A stretch of DNA of 64,000 nt from Eriocheir sinensis (GCF_024679095.1 NC_066512.1:18160973-18224972), one strand, 5' to 3'. Positions 1-12,819 are shown, numbered from the stretch's first letter. Made by a program: numbers and translations. The notes: generated by a model from the sequence alone, not told the origin.

Positions 1-1434
<1,434 letters not shown>

Positions 1435-1452
1435 GCGGTTTTGTGTGTGTTT

Positions 1453-1580
<128 letters not shown>

Positions 1581-1870
1581 GCAAAGGAAGAAACGAAGCT
1601 AACATGAAAGATGAAAAAGTTGCAACGAAAACATGTAAGGAAAGAAAGAAGAAGAAAGGAAGAAGAAGGGGAAGGGGAGAAGAAGGAGAAGGGAGAGGGA
1701 AGGAGAAAGAGGGAGAGATAAAAAGAGAAATAAAGAAACAAAAGGCAACAGTGAGCGAAGAAAAAACAACCATATTATTTTTCTTGATACAGTAAATAAT
1801 TCCACTTCTTATTTTCCTTCATACATATAATTAACTTACATTCTATTTTTGCGACGGAAGGAGATCAACT

Positions 1871-2545
1871 ATTTATCGCCATTTTCATATTCTATCGCCA
1901 TTTTCATATACTACCGCCATTTTATCGCCATTTTCTTATTCAATCGCCAGTTTATCGCCATTTTCATATTCTATCGCCATTTTATCGCCATTTTCATATT
2001 TAATCGCCATATTATCGCCATTTTCACATTCTATCGCCATTTTATCGCTATTTTCATATTTTACTGCCATTTTATCGCCATTTTCATATTCTATCGCCAT
2101 TTTATCGCCATTTGCATATTGTATCGCCATTTTATCGCCATTTTCATATTCTATTGCCATTTTATCGCCATTTTCATATTCTATCGCCATTTTCATATTC
2201 AATCGCCATTTTATCGCCATTTTTATATTCTATCGCCATTTTATCGCCATTTTCATATTCAATCGAAATATTATCGCCATTTTCATATTCTATCGCCATT
2301 TTATCGCTATTTTCATATTTTACTGCCATTTTATCGCCATTTTCATATTCTATCGCCATTTTATCGCCATTTTCATATTCTATCGCCATTTTATCGCCAT
2401 TTTCATATTCTATCGCCATTTTATCGCCATTTTCATATTCAATCGCCATTTTATCGCCATTTTCATATTCTATCGCCATTTTATCGCCATTTTCATATTC
2501 TATCGCCATTTTATCGCTATCTTCATATTCTATAGCCATTTTAAT
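1871..2545. repeat. 30-bp minisatellite (ATCGCCATTTT family)
   Basis: About 22 copies of a 30-bp unit made of TATCGCCATTT followed by TATCGCCATTTTCATATTC. There are a few short 19-bp units and point variants (for example GCTATTTTCATATTTTACTGCC occurs twice). Because 30 is divisible by 3, several frames on both strands stay open and read as decapeptide repeats. These have no start context, splice signals or unique flanks, so I do not call a gene. AT-rich, unlike its purine/pyrimidine surroundings. Confidence 0.95.
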
Positions 2546-2582
2546 TATTTATTTTTGGTGGTATACTAAATAATATAATCCC

Positions 2583-2974
2583 GTGGCTGCCGTTCGCTTC
2601 CCTCCTTCTCTCGTCTTTATTTACTTTACTTTAGCTCCCAAAATTATCTGCGTTGATCTCTCTATCTGTTGCTTCAATTTATGTCTCACTCCTCGCCATG
2701 TTTTATTCAGCTTCGCCTTTTATCTCTTTTTCCTGTTCCTCCTCTTACCATCGGCACCTCCTCCTCCTCCTCCACCCCCACTATCATCACCATTTCTATA
2801 CACCTCCATCTCCTTCTCCTTCTTCTCCTCCTCCTCCTAGTCTTCTCCTCTGCGGCGATCACCTTCTCCATCCACTACACTTCCTTTTCCTCCTCCTCCT
2901 CCTCCTTCTTCTCTTCCTCCTCCTCCTCGTCCTACCTTCGCCTTTGCTGTCCTTCATCTTCCACCTTTGAATAG
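2583..2974. repeat. Pyrimidine-rich tract with (TCC)n
   Basis: C/T-rich top strand with TCC and CTT triplet runs. No gene is supported. Confidence 0.8.
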
Positions 2975-2977
2975 ATA

Positions 2978-3058
2978 GATAGTGTAGCTTGTCACAAACA
3001 GCCTCGTGAGGATCATTAGGTATGCTGTTGTTTGTTCTTCCTTTGTGTTCCTTTGTAC
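2978..3058 (+). mobile_element. Bare 3' tail of a LINE-like element
   Basis: A short non-repetitive stretch (ACAGCCTCGTGAGGATCATTAGGTATGCTG) ends in an imperfect tandem tail (TTCCTTTGTGTTCCTTTGTA) that runs straight into (TCC)n. Layout and wording resemble the 3' UTR ends of CR1-like LINEs in crab genomes and the tail at 24.2-24.4 kb. No coding part remains. Family assignment is from memory of such tails. Confidence 0.45.
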
Positions 3059-3414
3059 TCCTCCTCGTCCTCTACCCCAATCACCTTCTCCATCACCACC
3101 ATCATCACCACTACCTCCTCCTCCTCCTCCTCCTCCTCCTCCTCCACCTCCCCCTTGCTCTCCATCACTAATTCACTGATCTAATTTTTGAGTGCACTAA
3201 TAAATAAAATAAACCAATTAATCAACGAACAAAAGAACGAACGGGCGAACGAAATAAAGAATAAGGACAAATGAATAATGAATAAACACACAAACAAACA
3301 CAGAAATAAACGTAAATAAATAAGATAATAAGATAAATAAAAATGGTTACGGGAAATTCAACTCTTGGGCTTAATATTTCACTTTCTTTAATTTTACGCT
3401 GACGGTGGCCTTCC

Positions 3415-3416
<2 letters not shown>
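3059..3416. repeat. (TCC)n then A-rich low-complexity sequence
   Basis: TCC/ACC triplets to about 3160 are followed by AT-rich sequence with imperfect AAAT and GAAC quartets (about 3195-3350). No gene is visible. Confidence 0.7.

Positions 3417-3460
<44 letters not shown>
3417..3460. repeat. (AG)n microsatellite
   Basis: Perfect AG dinucleotide array of about 22 units. Confidence 0.95.
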
Positions 3461-3464
<4 letters not shown>

Positions 3465-3899
3465 GGTGGTGGCTGTGAGTGAGATGGTGAGAAAAGGGCG
3501 TGAATAAGGAAGGAAGGAAGTGCCAGGGAGAATATGCAAGGGATGAAGAAGGAGGAGGAAGAGGAAGAGGAGAAGGTGGAGGAGAAGTGAGGCAAAATGT
3601 ATTATGGGAAGCACAGGTGGATGGATGTGTGGAGGGGTGGAAGATGGCAGGGAAGGAAGGGAAAGGGTGAGGATGTGTGTATAGAAGAAGGGGAAGAAGA
3701 TGGGAAAAAGAAGGAAAGAAGAGATGGTAGAGAGGAGGAGGAGGAGGAGGAGGGGGAGAAGACGCTTAGGATAAGAATACGAGGAGGAAAAAAAAGAAGA
3801 GGGACATGGAAAGGGAGAGAAAAGTAGTGAAGAAAAGGAGGAAAAAAAGGAAAAGGGGAAGAAGGGAGAATGATATCGAGGGAAATAATAAACGATGGG

Positions 3900-3930
<31 letters not shown>

Positions 3931-4074
3931 AAGAAGAAAAAGAAGAAGAAGAAGAAGAAGAAGAGGAAAAAGAAGAAAAAGACAAAGAAGAAGAAGAAGA
4001 AGAAGAAGAAGAAGAAGAAGAAGAAGAAGAAGAAGAAGAAGGAGAAAAAGGCGAAAAAGAAGGCGAAAAAGAAG

Positions 4075-4082
<8 letters not shown>
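3461..4082. repeat. Polypurine tract ending in (GAA)n
   Basis: Purine-rich sequence grading into a near-perfect GAA array from about 3899 to 4082. It is a good candidate for triplex (H-DNA) structure. Frames read as poly-Glu, poly-Arg or poly-Lys. Confidence 0.9.

Positions 4083-4165
<83 letters not shown>
4083..4165. repeat. (GA)n microsatellite
   Basis: Perfect GA array fused directly to the preceding (GAA)n, giving a compound purine repeat. Confidence 0.96.
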
Positions 4166-4167
<2 letters not shown>

Positions 4168-4260
4168 AAAGAGAGAGAGAGTATGTTGAACTTTATATAT
4201 ACACGGATACTCTTGGCCGTGTGACGTCAACAAAACTCGCTGAAGGGCAAGAAGGGAAGG

Positions 4261-4890
4261 GCTAATCTCTGCTCTGGATGCCTCGAGGGGGGGAGGGGGG
4301 GAGAGGAAGGAAGGGGAGATGGGGAATGGACAGGTGAAGGAGTGGGAAGGGGGAGAGGAGAAGGGACGTAAGTGAAGGGGGGAATGAGCTAAGATGAACT
4401 GGGGAGGGCGGGGGAGGAAGGGGGTATAAGGATGAAGGGGCAGGAGGAGGAGGAGGATGGGGAGGAGAGGAAGGGGGGTGAGGGAAGGGGAGGTTATGTA
4501 GCAGGTAAGGGAATAGGAGGGGAAGGAAGGGAGAGGGGGAGAGCTGAGGGCGTGATTGACTAGGGTGAGTGGGTGATAGGTGGGGGCTCGGGAGGAGGTG
4601 AAGGACAGGGGAGGTTGCTACGAGAGGGTCACGAATGGCACTAGATAACCAATTACTGAGGACACACGGCGGGCTGTTCGAGGGGCGTGGTGATGGCCGC
4701 CGACAAGCGCACGGAGAGGGGAATGAAGGCAGGGGTGAAGGGGACGAGGAAGGGAAGGAAGGGAAAGGGTGAAGAGGGCGAGGAAGGGAAGGGGGAATGA
4801 GGAGAGGGTTGAAGGGAAGGAGGAGGGAAAGGGAGGTGTGGAAGGGGATGAGAGAGGGGAAGGAAGGGATGAAGTGGACGAGGAGAGGTA
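4261..4890. repeat. G-rich polypurine tract (GGGA/GGAA)
   Basis: Top strand is GGGGA/GGAAG-rich with many G3-G6 runs, so G-quadruplex potential is high. A less repetitive patch lies at about 4610-4710. The long minus-strand Pro/Ser frame is a repeat artefact. Confidence 0.8.
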
Positions 4891-5580
4891 TATATCCATA
4901 TACCACCATTTTTTTTTTGTTTCCATATTTTAACTTAACTAAACCATGTATGTATAACCATACCATTTAATGCATGATCATGATAGTATTTTCTATTATA
5001 TATTATTTCTCATATTATATTTAGTTAATAGCCCATTCTCCCGGGAGTTTAGATATTAGGAATTTTTTTTTGTGCACTTGTCTTTATTTGTTTATACACC
5101 ATTACTCTAGGTAATGTACCCATGTGACAATTGTTTAACTTACATTTAACTGCTATTTGTCCCTTATGGGCTTATAATCCTGTAACCCATTCATTATTTT
5201 TTTTTCCATTCCCTTATACTGTGTACTTCCTTTCTCGTCTTCATACTTTCTATACCTCATTTGGCCCGGCCATCCTTGTACATAGAGTTTTACTTTCATC
5301 GTGGCGTGGGCGCCACGCTAGCCTGACCGAGCATTGTAAACATGTAAATATTAATCCTAAATATCTATCCGTTTCCACTTCTTCTCCCTCTATCTGTATA
5401 AATCCTCTTAGACTAGGCAACCTCATGAACGAACGATGACGCACATAGCTTCAGTGGCTGAGGGCCAGTCATCATTTCGTCTCGATAGAGTTCGCATCAC
5501 ACGCTCCGTGTAAACCACTAAACCAGTAAAAGGACAATTTAAGCAAAGACTTTAACTCCAAACCTGCTAAACTTATAGAG
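4891..5580. other. Unique AT-rich stretch, nothing recognised
   Basis: One of the few complex stretches in the first 30 kb. It holds a small inverted repeat (GTGGCG TGGG CGCCAC, about 5301-5316). A plus frame at 5131-5439 has no recognisable domain and no coding signature I trust. It could be degraded transposon sequence or spacer. Confidence 0.4.
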
Positions 5581-6631
5581 GAAGGGAAAATAGAAGAAGA
5601 GGAAGGGAAGGAAGAGATAACTGGGAAGAAGATGGGAACGAAGAGTGACTGGGAAGGGGAGGAGAGGAGCAACGATTATACAGAAGGGAAGGAAGGAGGA
5701 GGAATATGGATGAGGAGTGAAAATAATGGAAAAGAGAGGAAGAGAAAGGAAGTGAGGGAAGGCGAAGGTGAATGATAATGGTAGGAAGGAGAGGAGAAAG
5801 AGAACTTGATAATGAGAAGAAGTATAGGGGAAAAGCGAGGAGGAGAGAGATAGGGAAGAGGGGAAAAGAGAATGGCATAAAAGAACAGAGGTGACGAAGG
5901 AGATGACGGTCAGGATTGGAATATGAAAGAAAAATGAAAAAAAAATTCGACTGAGGGAGGATAGAAAGGGGCTTGGCTTGTACGTGAGGAAAGAAAGGAT
6001 GAGGAGGAGGGGAAGAGGGGAAGGAAAAGATAAAGGGGAGGAGAATGCGGGCGAGGAAGAAGATGGGGAAGTAGATATAAAACTCGAAAAAGAAAAGAGA
6101 AAATGAAAAGAATGAGAAGTAAAGGAGAAAAAAGAAGAAAGATGTGAAAAAAAATAATATGAAGGGAAAGGAAAGAAGGATGAACGCAATGGATTACAGT
6201 GAAAGACATGCAAGAAAATTAATAAAGGAAAGACGAAGAGAAAGAAGAGGGGAACGAAAGGAAGGAAGGAAGGAAGGAGATGATAAGTGACATTTCAAGA
6301 GAACACGAAATAAAATAAAAAGTTGAAAAGGGCAAAAAAAACAACCCAAAAAAGTAAAGAAAACCGAACAAGAGATACGCTGGACAGAAGAAAGAATAGG
6401 AAGAAGAAGAAGAAGAAGAAAAAGAAGAAGATGAAGAAGGAGAAGAAGAAGAAGAAGAAGAAGAAGAAGAAGAAGAAGAAGAAGAGAAGCAAAGTGCGAG
6501 GAGAAATAGGATATGAAAACAGGAGAGGAAGAGAAGAGGGAAGGAGGAGACACTTGAATAGAGAGAAATATAAAAATTGGGAAAAAATGATGAAGGTAAA
6601 AAATATCCTACTGAAATAATATTATGACCTC

Positions 6632-6632
<1 letters not shown>
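5581..6632. repeat. Purine-rich tract with (GAA)n
   Basis: A/G-rich top strand with GGAA and GAAA quartets and a (GAA)n array at about 6403-6485. Minus-strand Phe/Ser/Leu frames are artefacts. Confidence 0.8.

Positions 6633-6712
<80 letters not shown>
6633..6712. repeat. (GA)n microsatellite
   Basis: Perfect GA array of about 40 units, followed by GAAA-rich sequence to 6950. Confidence 0.97.
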
Positions 6713-6714
<2 letters not shown>

Positions 6715-6948
6715 ATTTAGTTAGTAGGAAGAACGAAAGGGATAAAAAGAAAGCAAGAAAAGAATGAAAAAGAAAACAAAAGAAAGAAAAAAACAGAAAA
6801 AAAGAAAGAAAAGAAAATTGGATGGACGAAAGGTCGGAATAAAAAGAGAGGAAGGAAGAAAAAAAAACAAAGAACAAGGAAGAAAGAAAGAAAGCAAGAA
6901 GAAAAGATAAATCGAAAAAAAACACAGGAAGAAAGATAAGAAAGAAAG

Positions 6949-6950
<2 letters not shown>

Positions 6951-7018
<68 letters not shown>
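6951..7018. repeat. (AC)n microsatellite
   Basis: Perfect AC array of about 34 units. On the minus strand it yields CVCVCV frames, which are not coding. Confidence 0.97.
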
Positions 7019-7020
<2 letters not shown>

Positions 7021-7102
7021 GGCTGGCAGGAACGGCGTCGATTCATTAATACAACAGACCGACTCTTACACCGCCTCGCAGGTGGTCCCGGCGGCCGCCA
7101 GC

Positions 7103-7395
7103 TGGTGGTGGTGGTGGTGAGGGTGGTGGCGGTGGTGGTGGTGGTGGTGATCGGGATAGTTGTCGTGGTGGTAGTGTGGGTAGTAGTGGTGGTGGTGGTG
7201 ATGATGGTGATAGTTGCGGTGGTGGTGGTGGTGGTGTAGACGTAGTGGTGATGATGATGGTGGTGGTGGTGATGATGGTGATAGTTGCGGTGGTGGTGGT
7301 GGTGGTGTAGACGTAGTGGTGATGATGGTAGTGTTGGTGGTGGTAGAGGTGGTGGTGATAGTAATAGTAAGGATAGAGGTGGGGATGGTTGTGGG
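7103..7395. repeat. (GGT)n-type repeat with 72-bp duplication
   Basis: GTG/GAT trinucleotide sequence. A segment with GATAGTTGCGGTGG and TGTAGACGTAGTGG occurs twice, near 7208 and 7280, so a roughly 72-bp unit is tandemly duplicated inside the simple repeat. Confidence 0.88.
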
Positions 7396-7445
7396 TTAGT
7401 AGTAGTAGTAGTGGTAGTAGTAGTAGTAGTAAAAGTAGTGGTAAA

Positions 7446-7506
<61 letters not shown>

Positions 7507-7560
7507 GTAGTAGTAGTAGTAGTAGTAGTAGTAGAAGTGGTGGTGGTGGTGGTGGTGATG
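7396..7560. repeat. Compound (AGT)n-(ATT)n-(AGT)n-(GGT)n
   Basis: Ordered blocks: AGT to 7443, ATT 7444-7505, AGT 7506-7535, GGT to 7560. The order suggests successive one-base unit changes (GGT, AGT, ATT), each expanded in turn. Confidence 0.92.
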
Positions 7561-7650
7561 AGAATATAGGTGTTTCCTTCCCCAGGTAAACACACTGTTA
7601 TACCTGCTGCCGAGGTCTCCCAAAACACACTTGTGAGAGACCCCAACTCT

Positions 7651-7652
7651 TC

Positions 7653-7688
<36 letters not shown>

Positions 7689-7877
7689 CCCCCCAAAATC
7701 ACATAATCCTTTTCCCCCACCTCTTTCACCTATATCTTTCTCTTTCTCCCTCCTCCTCCTCCTCCTCCTCCTCTTCATACTCCTCCTCCCCCTTCCCCCT
7801 CTCACGCATTCCCCGATAACAGCCTTTATTTTTAACCCGTCCTTTCCTGCACTATTTCAATATTTTCAAAACCGCCA

Positions 7878-7928
<51 letters not shown>
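7651..7928. repeat. (TC)n, pyrimidine tract and (CA)n
   Basis: CT array at about 7651-7685, pyrimidine-rich sequence with (TCC)n, then a perfect CA array 7878-7928. The next 230 bp (7929-8159) are A-rich without a feature. Confidence 0.9.
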
Positions 7929-7930
<2 letters not shown>

Positions 7931-8158
7931 GGAAAAAAAAAACGTATGAAAATCCAGGGCAAAAAAAGGAAATAAAAAGGAGCAAGTCTCTATTTTAGCA
8001 GACCAAAATAGACACGGACGAAATAGAGAGAGAGTTGCAAAAATATGGGGGAGCAGAACCGTAGAATATAGAGGCAAAAAAAAGGCAGAGAAAAAAAAGA
8101 AAAGTTAAAGAGTAGAATATATTTGGGAAGTGTCTGGCGCGGTTTATTGTTGTGGTTT

Positions 8159-8159
<1 letters not shown>

Positions 8160-8239
<80 letters not shown>
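8160..8239. repeat. (AG)n microsatellite
   Basis: Perfect AG array of about 40 units, followed by G/A-rich sequence with (GGGA)n to about 8370. Confidence 0.97.
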
Positions 8240-8430
8240 AGTCGTAAAGAAAATTATAGAAAATAGGAAATGTGTGATTGAGGATGGGGGGAGGGAGTGG
8301 AAGGGAGGAGGGAGGGTGAGGGGGAAAGGGAGGGAGGGAGGGAGGGAGAGAGAGAGAGGGAGGGAGAGGAGTGACCGGCGCCCTCACGTGGCCAATGAGC
8401 AATGTATTCTTAGCTCCTCCGTCCATGCTT

Positions 8431-8445
8431 TCCTTCTCTCTCTCT

Positions 8446-8479
<34 letters not shown>

Positions 8480-8930
8480 AATAATTTCTCTCTTTTCTTC
8501 TTCAATAATTACCCGTTTTTATTCCCTTTTTTTCACTTAATTTCACTTTTGCTCTTTTTCTTTCTTTTCTGTACATTTTCTCTATATTTTTCTTCTTTAT
8601 TAACACACTTTTTTTAACCTGCCATTCATGCGTCACAGTTTTTTTGGGGGGTTGTAATTATCATATTTTATACATATTTTAATTCCCGCGTTTGTCAGTA
8701 ATATATTTCTCTATTTTCATCTATTTTTGCCTCGCTATCTCTGTCTATTTTTCCATTTCTATTTCCTTCTATTTCTCAACTCCTCTTTTCCTCTCTACCT
8801 TTCTACTATAATCCCTTTCTCCCCCACATTCTATCTATCTATCTATCTATCTTTACCTTTTTCTCTCTACCTCTCTCTCTCTACCTCAGTCACTTTCTCT
8901 CTCACATTCACCAAACCTCGACAAGTAAAA
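8431..8930. repeat. T/C-rich tract with (TC)n and (TATC)n
   Basis: Imperfect TC array 8431-8478, T-rich sequence, a (TATC)n run near 8834-8855 and TCTC near 8865-8900. No gene seen. Confidence 0.8.
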
Positions 8931-9275
8931 GTGAGTGGCGAGTCGAGCGAGTAGGAAGAGTGAGCTTGAAAGTGAGTGAGCGAGTGTGTAAAGGTGAGAG
9001 TGAGAGAGTAAGTGTATGAAAATGAGCGAGTGAGAGAGAAAGCGAGGAAGTGTGTGAAAGTGTGAGAGTAAACAAGAGTGTGAAAGTGAGCTAGTGAGAG
9101 AGTAAACGAGTGTATGAAAGTGAGAGAGTGAGAGAGTAAGCAAGTAAGTGTTTGAGAGTGAGCGAGTGTGAGTATGTAAGCAAGTGAGTGAAAGTGAGCC
9201 AGTGTGAGTAAGTAAGCAAGTGTGTGAAAATGAGCGAGTGAGAGAGAGTGAGCGAGTGAGCGAGTAAGTGAGGTA
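8931..9275. repeat. GTGA/GCGAGT short-unit minisatellite
   Basis: Dense variation on GTGAGCGAGTGTGTGAAAGT-like words. Units are about 16-40 bp and irregular. The minus-strand His/Thr/Leu/Ser frame is a by-product. Confidence 0.85.
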
Positions 9276-9359
9276 GGAAAGTCGATCATCAGAGGGCCAC
9301 AGAACCGCTGATTGCTGGAGAAAGTGGACGAAAAGTTACGCGGGGCGGCACAGGTAAGG

Positions 9360-9765
9360 GGAATGAGCTGGAGGGGCGAAGGAGGGAAGGAGGGAGGGGG
9401 AGAGGGAGAGGGAGAGAAAGGGAGCAGGAATGAGTGAAGGAAGGGGGGAAGGGAGGCAAGAAAGAATAGAGGAGGGGGTAGGAGAAGGGGTGAATGAGTG
9501 AAGGGAGGGGAGGGAGAGAGAGACTGAGATGGAGGGGTGAAGGAGGGAAGGAGGGAGAGGGAGAGAAAGGGAGTAGGAATGAGTGAAGGAAGGGGGAAGG
9601 GAGGGAGGGAAGAAAAGAGGAGGGGGTAGATGGGCGAAGGGGTGAATGAGTGAAGGGAGGGGAGGGAGAGAGAGACTGAGGTGGAGGGGTGAAGGAGTGA
9701 AGGAAGCAGGAAGGGAGAGAATGAAGAGAAGGAAAGAGTGAAAAAGGGAGAAAGGGAGGTATAGG
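9360..9765. repeat. Purine minisatellite, about 152-161 bp unit
   Basis: The marker TGGAGGGG(T/C)GAAGG recurs near 9369, 9530 and 9682. Inner words (GGAATGAGTGAAGGAAGG, GGGGTGAATGAGTGAAGG) are conserved between units. 9766-10072 is further GGAA-rich sequence. Confidence 0.85.
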
Positions 9766-10067
9766 GAGGAAAGAAGAATGAGTGCACGTTAGGAGAGAAA
9801 GATGAGGTAAAGAGAATGAGTAAGAAATATTAGGAGCAAGAATGATTGAGAAAGGGAGGGAGGGAGAGGGAGGAGAAGTGAGTGAAGGAGGAAGGGAGGG
9901 AGAATATGAGTAAAACAAGGAGGAAGGGATGCATATGAAGAAGGAATTAATGAAAGGAAGAAGGAAGGAAGGAAGGAAGGAAGGGATAGAGAGGAGGAAT
10001 GAGTGAAGGAGAGGGCCAAGGAAGGATAGCGAGAAAGAATGAAAGAAGGAGGAATGAGGGAATGGAG

Positions 10068-10072
<5 letters not shown>

Positions 10073-10118
<46 letters not shown>
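10073..10118. repeat. (GA)n microsatellite
   Basis: Perfect GA array, first of a cluster of five in 940 bp. Confidence 0.96.
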
Positions 10119-10120
<2 letters not shown>

Positions 10121-10280
10121 GGGAGAAAAGAGCGGAGAAGGAGGAAGTAAAGGAAAGAGGAGGAAAAAAAGATGGAAGAAACTAAAAAAAAAGAGGAAAA
10201 AGAGGGAGAAAATGAAAGTGAAGAAAGGAAAGAGAGGAGAAAAAGAGGAACAAGAACAAGTAGAGCAACAACAGGAGAAC

Positions 10281-10442
<162 letters not shown>

Positions 10443-10531
10443 AATGATCGCGTGAGTAATGGGACTAATGGAGGTAATGAAGTTATATAAACACTGAGAA
10501 AGAGAAAGGTGGAGTAACACTGTGTCACGTC

Positions 10532-10533
<2 letters not shown>

Positions 10534-10623
<90 letters not shown>

Positions 10624-10690
10624 AAAAAAAGAATGGGAGAGTAAAGAGGAGGAGGAGGAGGAGGAGGAGGAGGAGGAGGAGGAGGAGGAG
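10534..10690. repeat. (GA)n then (GGA)n
   Basis: Perfect GA array 10534-10621, then (GGA)n at about 10648-10690. Confidence 0.97.
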
Positions 10691-10756
10691 AAAGACGTGT
10701 GAGGAATAGAGTGTGAAATTACCACAGAAGAAGGAAGAGGAGCAGTGAGAGTAACT

Positions 10757-10761
<5 letters not shown>

Positions 10762-10811
<50 letters not shown>
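10762..10811. repeat. (GA)n microsatellite followed by G-runs
   Basis: GA array followed by G-rich sequence (10810-10838). The stretch 10840-10930 is unique and unassigned. Confidence 0.95.
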
Positions 10812-10814
<3 letters not shown>

Positions 10815-10928
10815 AGGGGGGGGAGGGGGAGGGGGGACTGAACCGAGGAGGAGCGAGAAGACTGCCTGACCGACACTTTCAATAATGCACGATGAGAATA
10901 GCGACCAACCCGCCTCCCAGCTGCTGCC

Positions 10929-10931
<3 letters not shown>

Positions 10932-11009
<78 letters not shown>
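10932..11009. repeat. (GA)n microsatellite
   Basis: Perfect GA array of about 39 units. Confidence 0.97.
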
Positions 11010-11010
<1 letters not shown>

Positions 11011-11080
11011 TAGAACGTAACATAACGAGCGTCATATTACGGTCATAGTTTCCCTCTCTTTTAGCTTTCATTTTCACTAG

Positions 11081-11083
<3 letters not shown>

Positions 11084-11123
<40 letters not shown>

Positions 11124-11195
11124 TCGTCACCCTTCCGTAAGCTGGTGTGACAGAGTTAATTAGCGAAGAAAATTACGAAATCACACTATAGATAA

Positions 11196-11254
<59 letters not shown>
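11084..11254. repeat. (AC)n and (GT)n arrays in opposite orientation
   Basis: AC array 11084-11118 and GT array about 11199-11254 are separated by 80 bp. They are complementary, so the two arms could pair as an imperfect hairpin. Confidence 0.93.
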
Positions 11255-11256
<2 letters not shown>

Positions 11257-11399
11257 TACCTCCCTCTCTCTCTCTCTCTCTCTCGCACACCTGGTTCGTG
11301 GCACAACAGGTGAGAGAATGATAGGGGGGAGGGGGAAGGGAGGGAGGAAGGGAGGGATTGAGAGGAAGAGGGAAGGAGCAAGGGAGAATAAATGAATTA

Positions 11400-12270
11400 A
11401 TATGGAAGGTAAGAAAGAGGGAACGTAGAAGGGAGGGAGGGAAGAGAAGAAGGAAGGAAGGAGGAAGGGAAGTAAGGAGGGAATGGGTGAAAAGAAGAGG
11501 GAGGGAAGGAAGGAGTGAATGAAGGAAGGAGCGGATGAAAGAGGGAGGGAAGGAAAGAGAGAATGAAGGAAGTAAGGAGAGGAAGAAAGGGAACTGAAGG
11601 AAGTGAATGGAAGGATTGAAAGAAAGAGGAAGGGAAGAAAGGAGAGAATGAATGAATGAAGGAAGGAAGTAGGGAGTTAGGGAGGAAGGAAGGGAGGAAG
11701 GGAAGTGAAGGAAGAATTAACTTCGGAAAGGAAGGAGTGAAAGAAAGAGGAAGGAAATGAAGGAAAAAAATGAAGGAAGGAAGAAGGAATGGAAAATGAG
11801 GAAGAAGAAAGGAAGGAAGAAAGCGAAGTGAAGGAAGTGAAAGGAAGGATTGAAAGAAAGAGGGAGGGAAGGAAAGAGAGAATGAATGAATGAAGGAAGA
11901 AAGGAGGGAGTTAGGGAGGAAGGAAGGGAGGAAGGGAAGTGAAGGAAGAATTAACTTAGGTAAGGAAGGAGTGAAAGAATGAGGAAGGAAATGAAGGAGA
12001 GAAATGAAGGAAGAAAGAAGGGAGGGAAAATGAGGAAGAAGGAAGGAAGGAAGAAAGCGAAAGGAAGGATTGAAAGAAAGAGGGAGGGAAGGAAGGAGTG
12101 AATGAAGGGAGGAATGAGGGAGTTAGGGAGGAAGGAAGAAAAGGAGGAAGGAGGAAGAAAGGGAAGTGAAGGAAGTGAATGGAAGGATTGAAAGAAAGAG
12201 GGAGGGAAGGAAGGAGTGAATGAAGGGAGGAATGAGGGAGTAAGGAAGGGAGGAAGGGAGGGAAGTGAAG
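11400..12270. repeat. GGAA tract with 220-234 bp higher-order repeat
   Basis: GGAA/GAAA-rich throughout. The marker GGAAGGATTGAAAGAAAGAG begins at 11609, 11843, 12063 and 12181, giving spacings of 234, 220 and 118 (a half unit). Each unit carries a GAATTAACTT(C/A)GG-type island (about 11723 and 11949), confirming true long-unit duplication rather than random GGAA. Confidence 0.9.
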
Positions 12271-12762
12271 CTCAGAACGCACTCTTTCTTTCCTTTTTTC
12301 TTCCTTCCTCCATCATTCGCATTGTGTATTTTCACGCTCGCCAACGCTACCTATTATGTTCCTTCTCCTCCTTGTTATCAATGCTCCTTATTTCTTTTTT
12401 CAGCTTGGCCTTTCCTTCCGCTTCCCTCTTCCTTCTCTCCTTCCCTCCCTCTCCCTCCTTCCTTCCCAACCTTCCTTCCTCCTTGTCCTTCCTGTTTTTC
12501 TTTGTTTTCTTCTTCTTTGGCGTTTTCTTTTTTTCTCTCCCCCTAACACCCACATAGTAATTAGTTTTTTTGCTTTCCTAATTTGACTATTATTATAAGT
12601 ATTGTTTAGTCATTTTCTTTACTTGATTCATGAAAATATGAAATGAAAAATGAATGAAAGGAAGAAAAAGCGTAAAGAAGGAAGAAAGGACGAGAGGAAA
12701 GAACTAAAAAAGGGAGATAGATAGATAGATAGAGAAATAGATGAATAGATAGATAAACAGAC

Positions 12763-12767
<5 letters not shown>
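12271..12767. repeat. Pyrimidine tract, then AT-rich and (GATA)n
   Basis: The top strand switches abruptly from purine to pyrimidine near 12275. C/T-rich to about 12545, AT-rich to 12650, then GATA/GATAGA quartets near 12715-12760. Confidence 0.75.

Positions 12768-12818
<51 letters not shown>
12768..12818. repeat. (AG)n microsatellite
   Basis: Perfect AG array, followed by unique sequence and a G-rich run of GGCGTGGGGGTG-type words (12895-12955) with G-quadruplex potential. Confidence 0.95.

Positions 12819-12819
<1 letters not shown>

Noticed and set aside
1871..2545. CRISPR-like array
   Set aside because: Units are contiguous tandem repeats with no variable spacers, in a eukaryotic-looking context.
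1849..2573. Possible repeat-protein gene from the 30-bp array
   Set aside because: Several frames on both strands are equally open because the period is a multiple of three; there is no unique N- or C-terminal sequence.
5131..5439. 102-residue plus-strand frame in unique sequence
   Set aside because: No recognisable motif; hydrophobic bias comes from T-rich DNA.
6717..7805. Poly-Thr/Asn/His 362-residue frame
   Set aside because: Direct translation of (GGT)n, (AGT)n, (ATT)n and (AC)n arrays.
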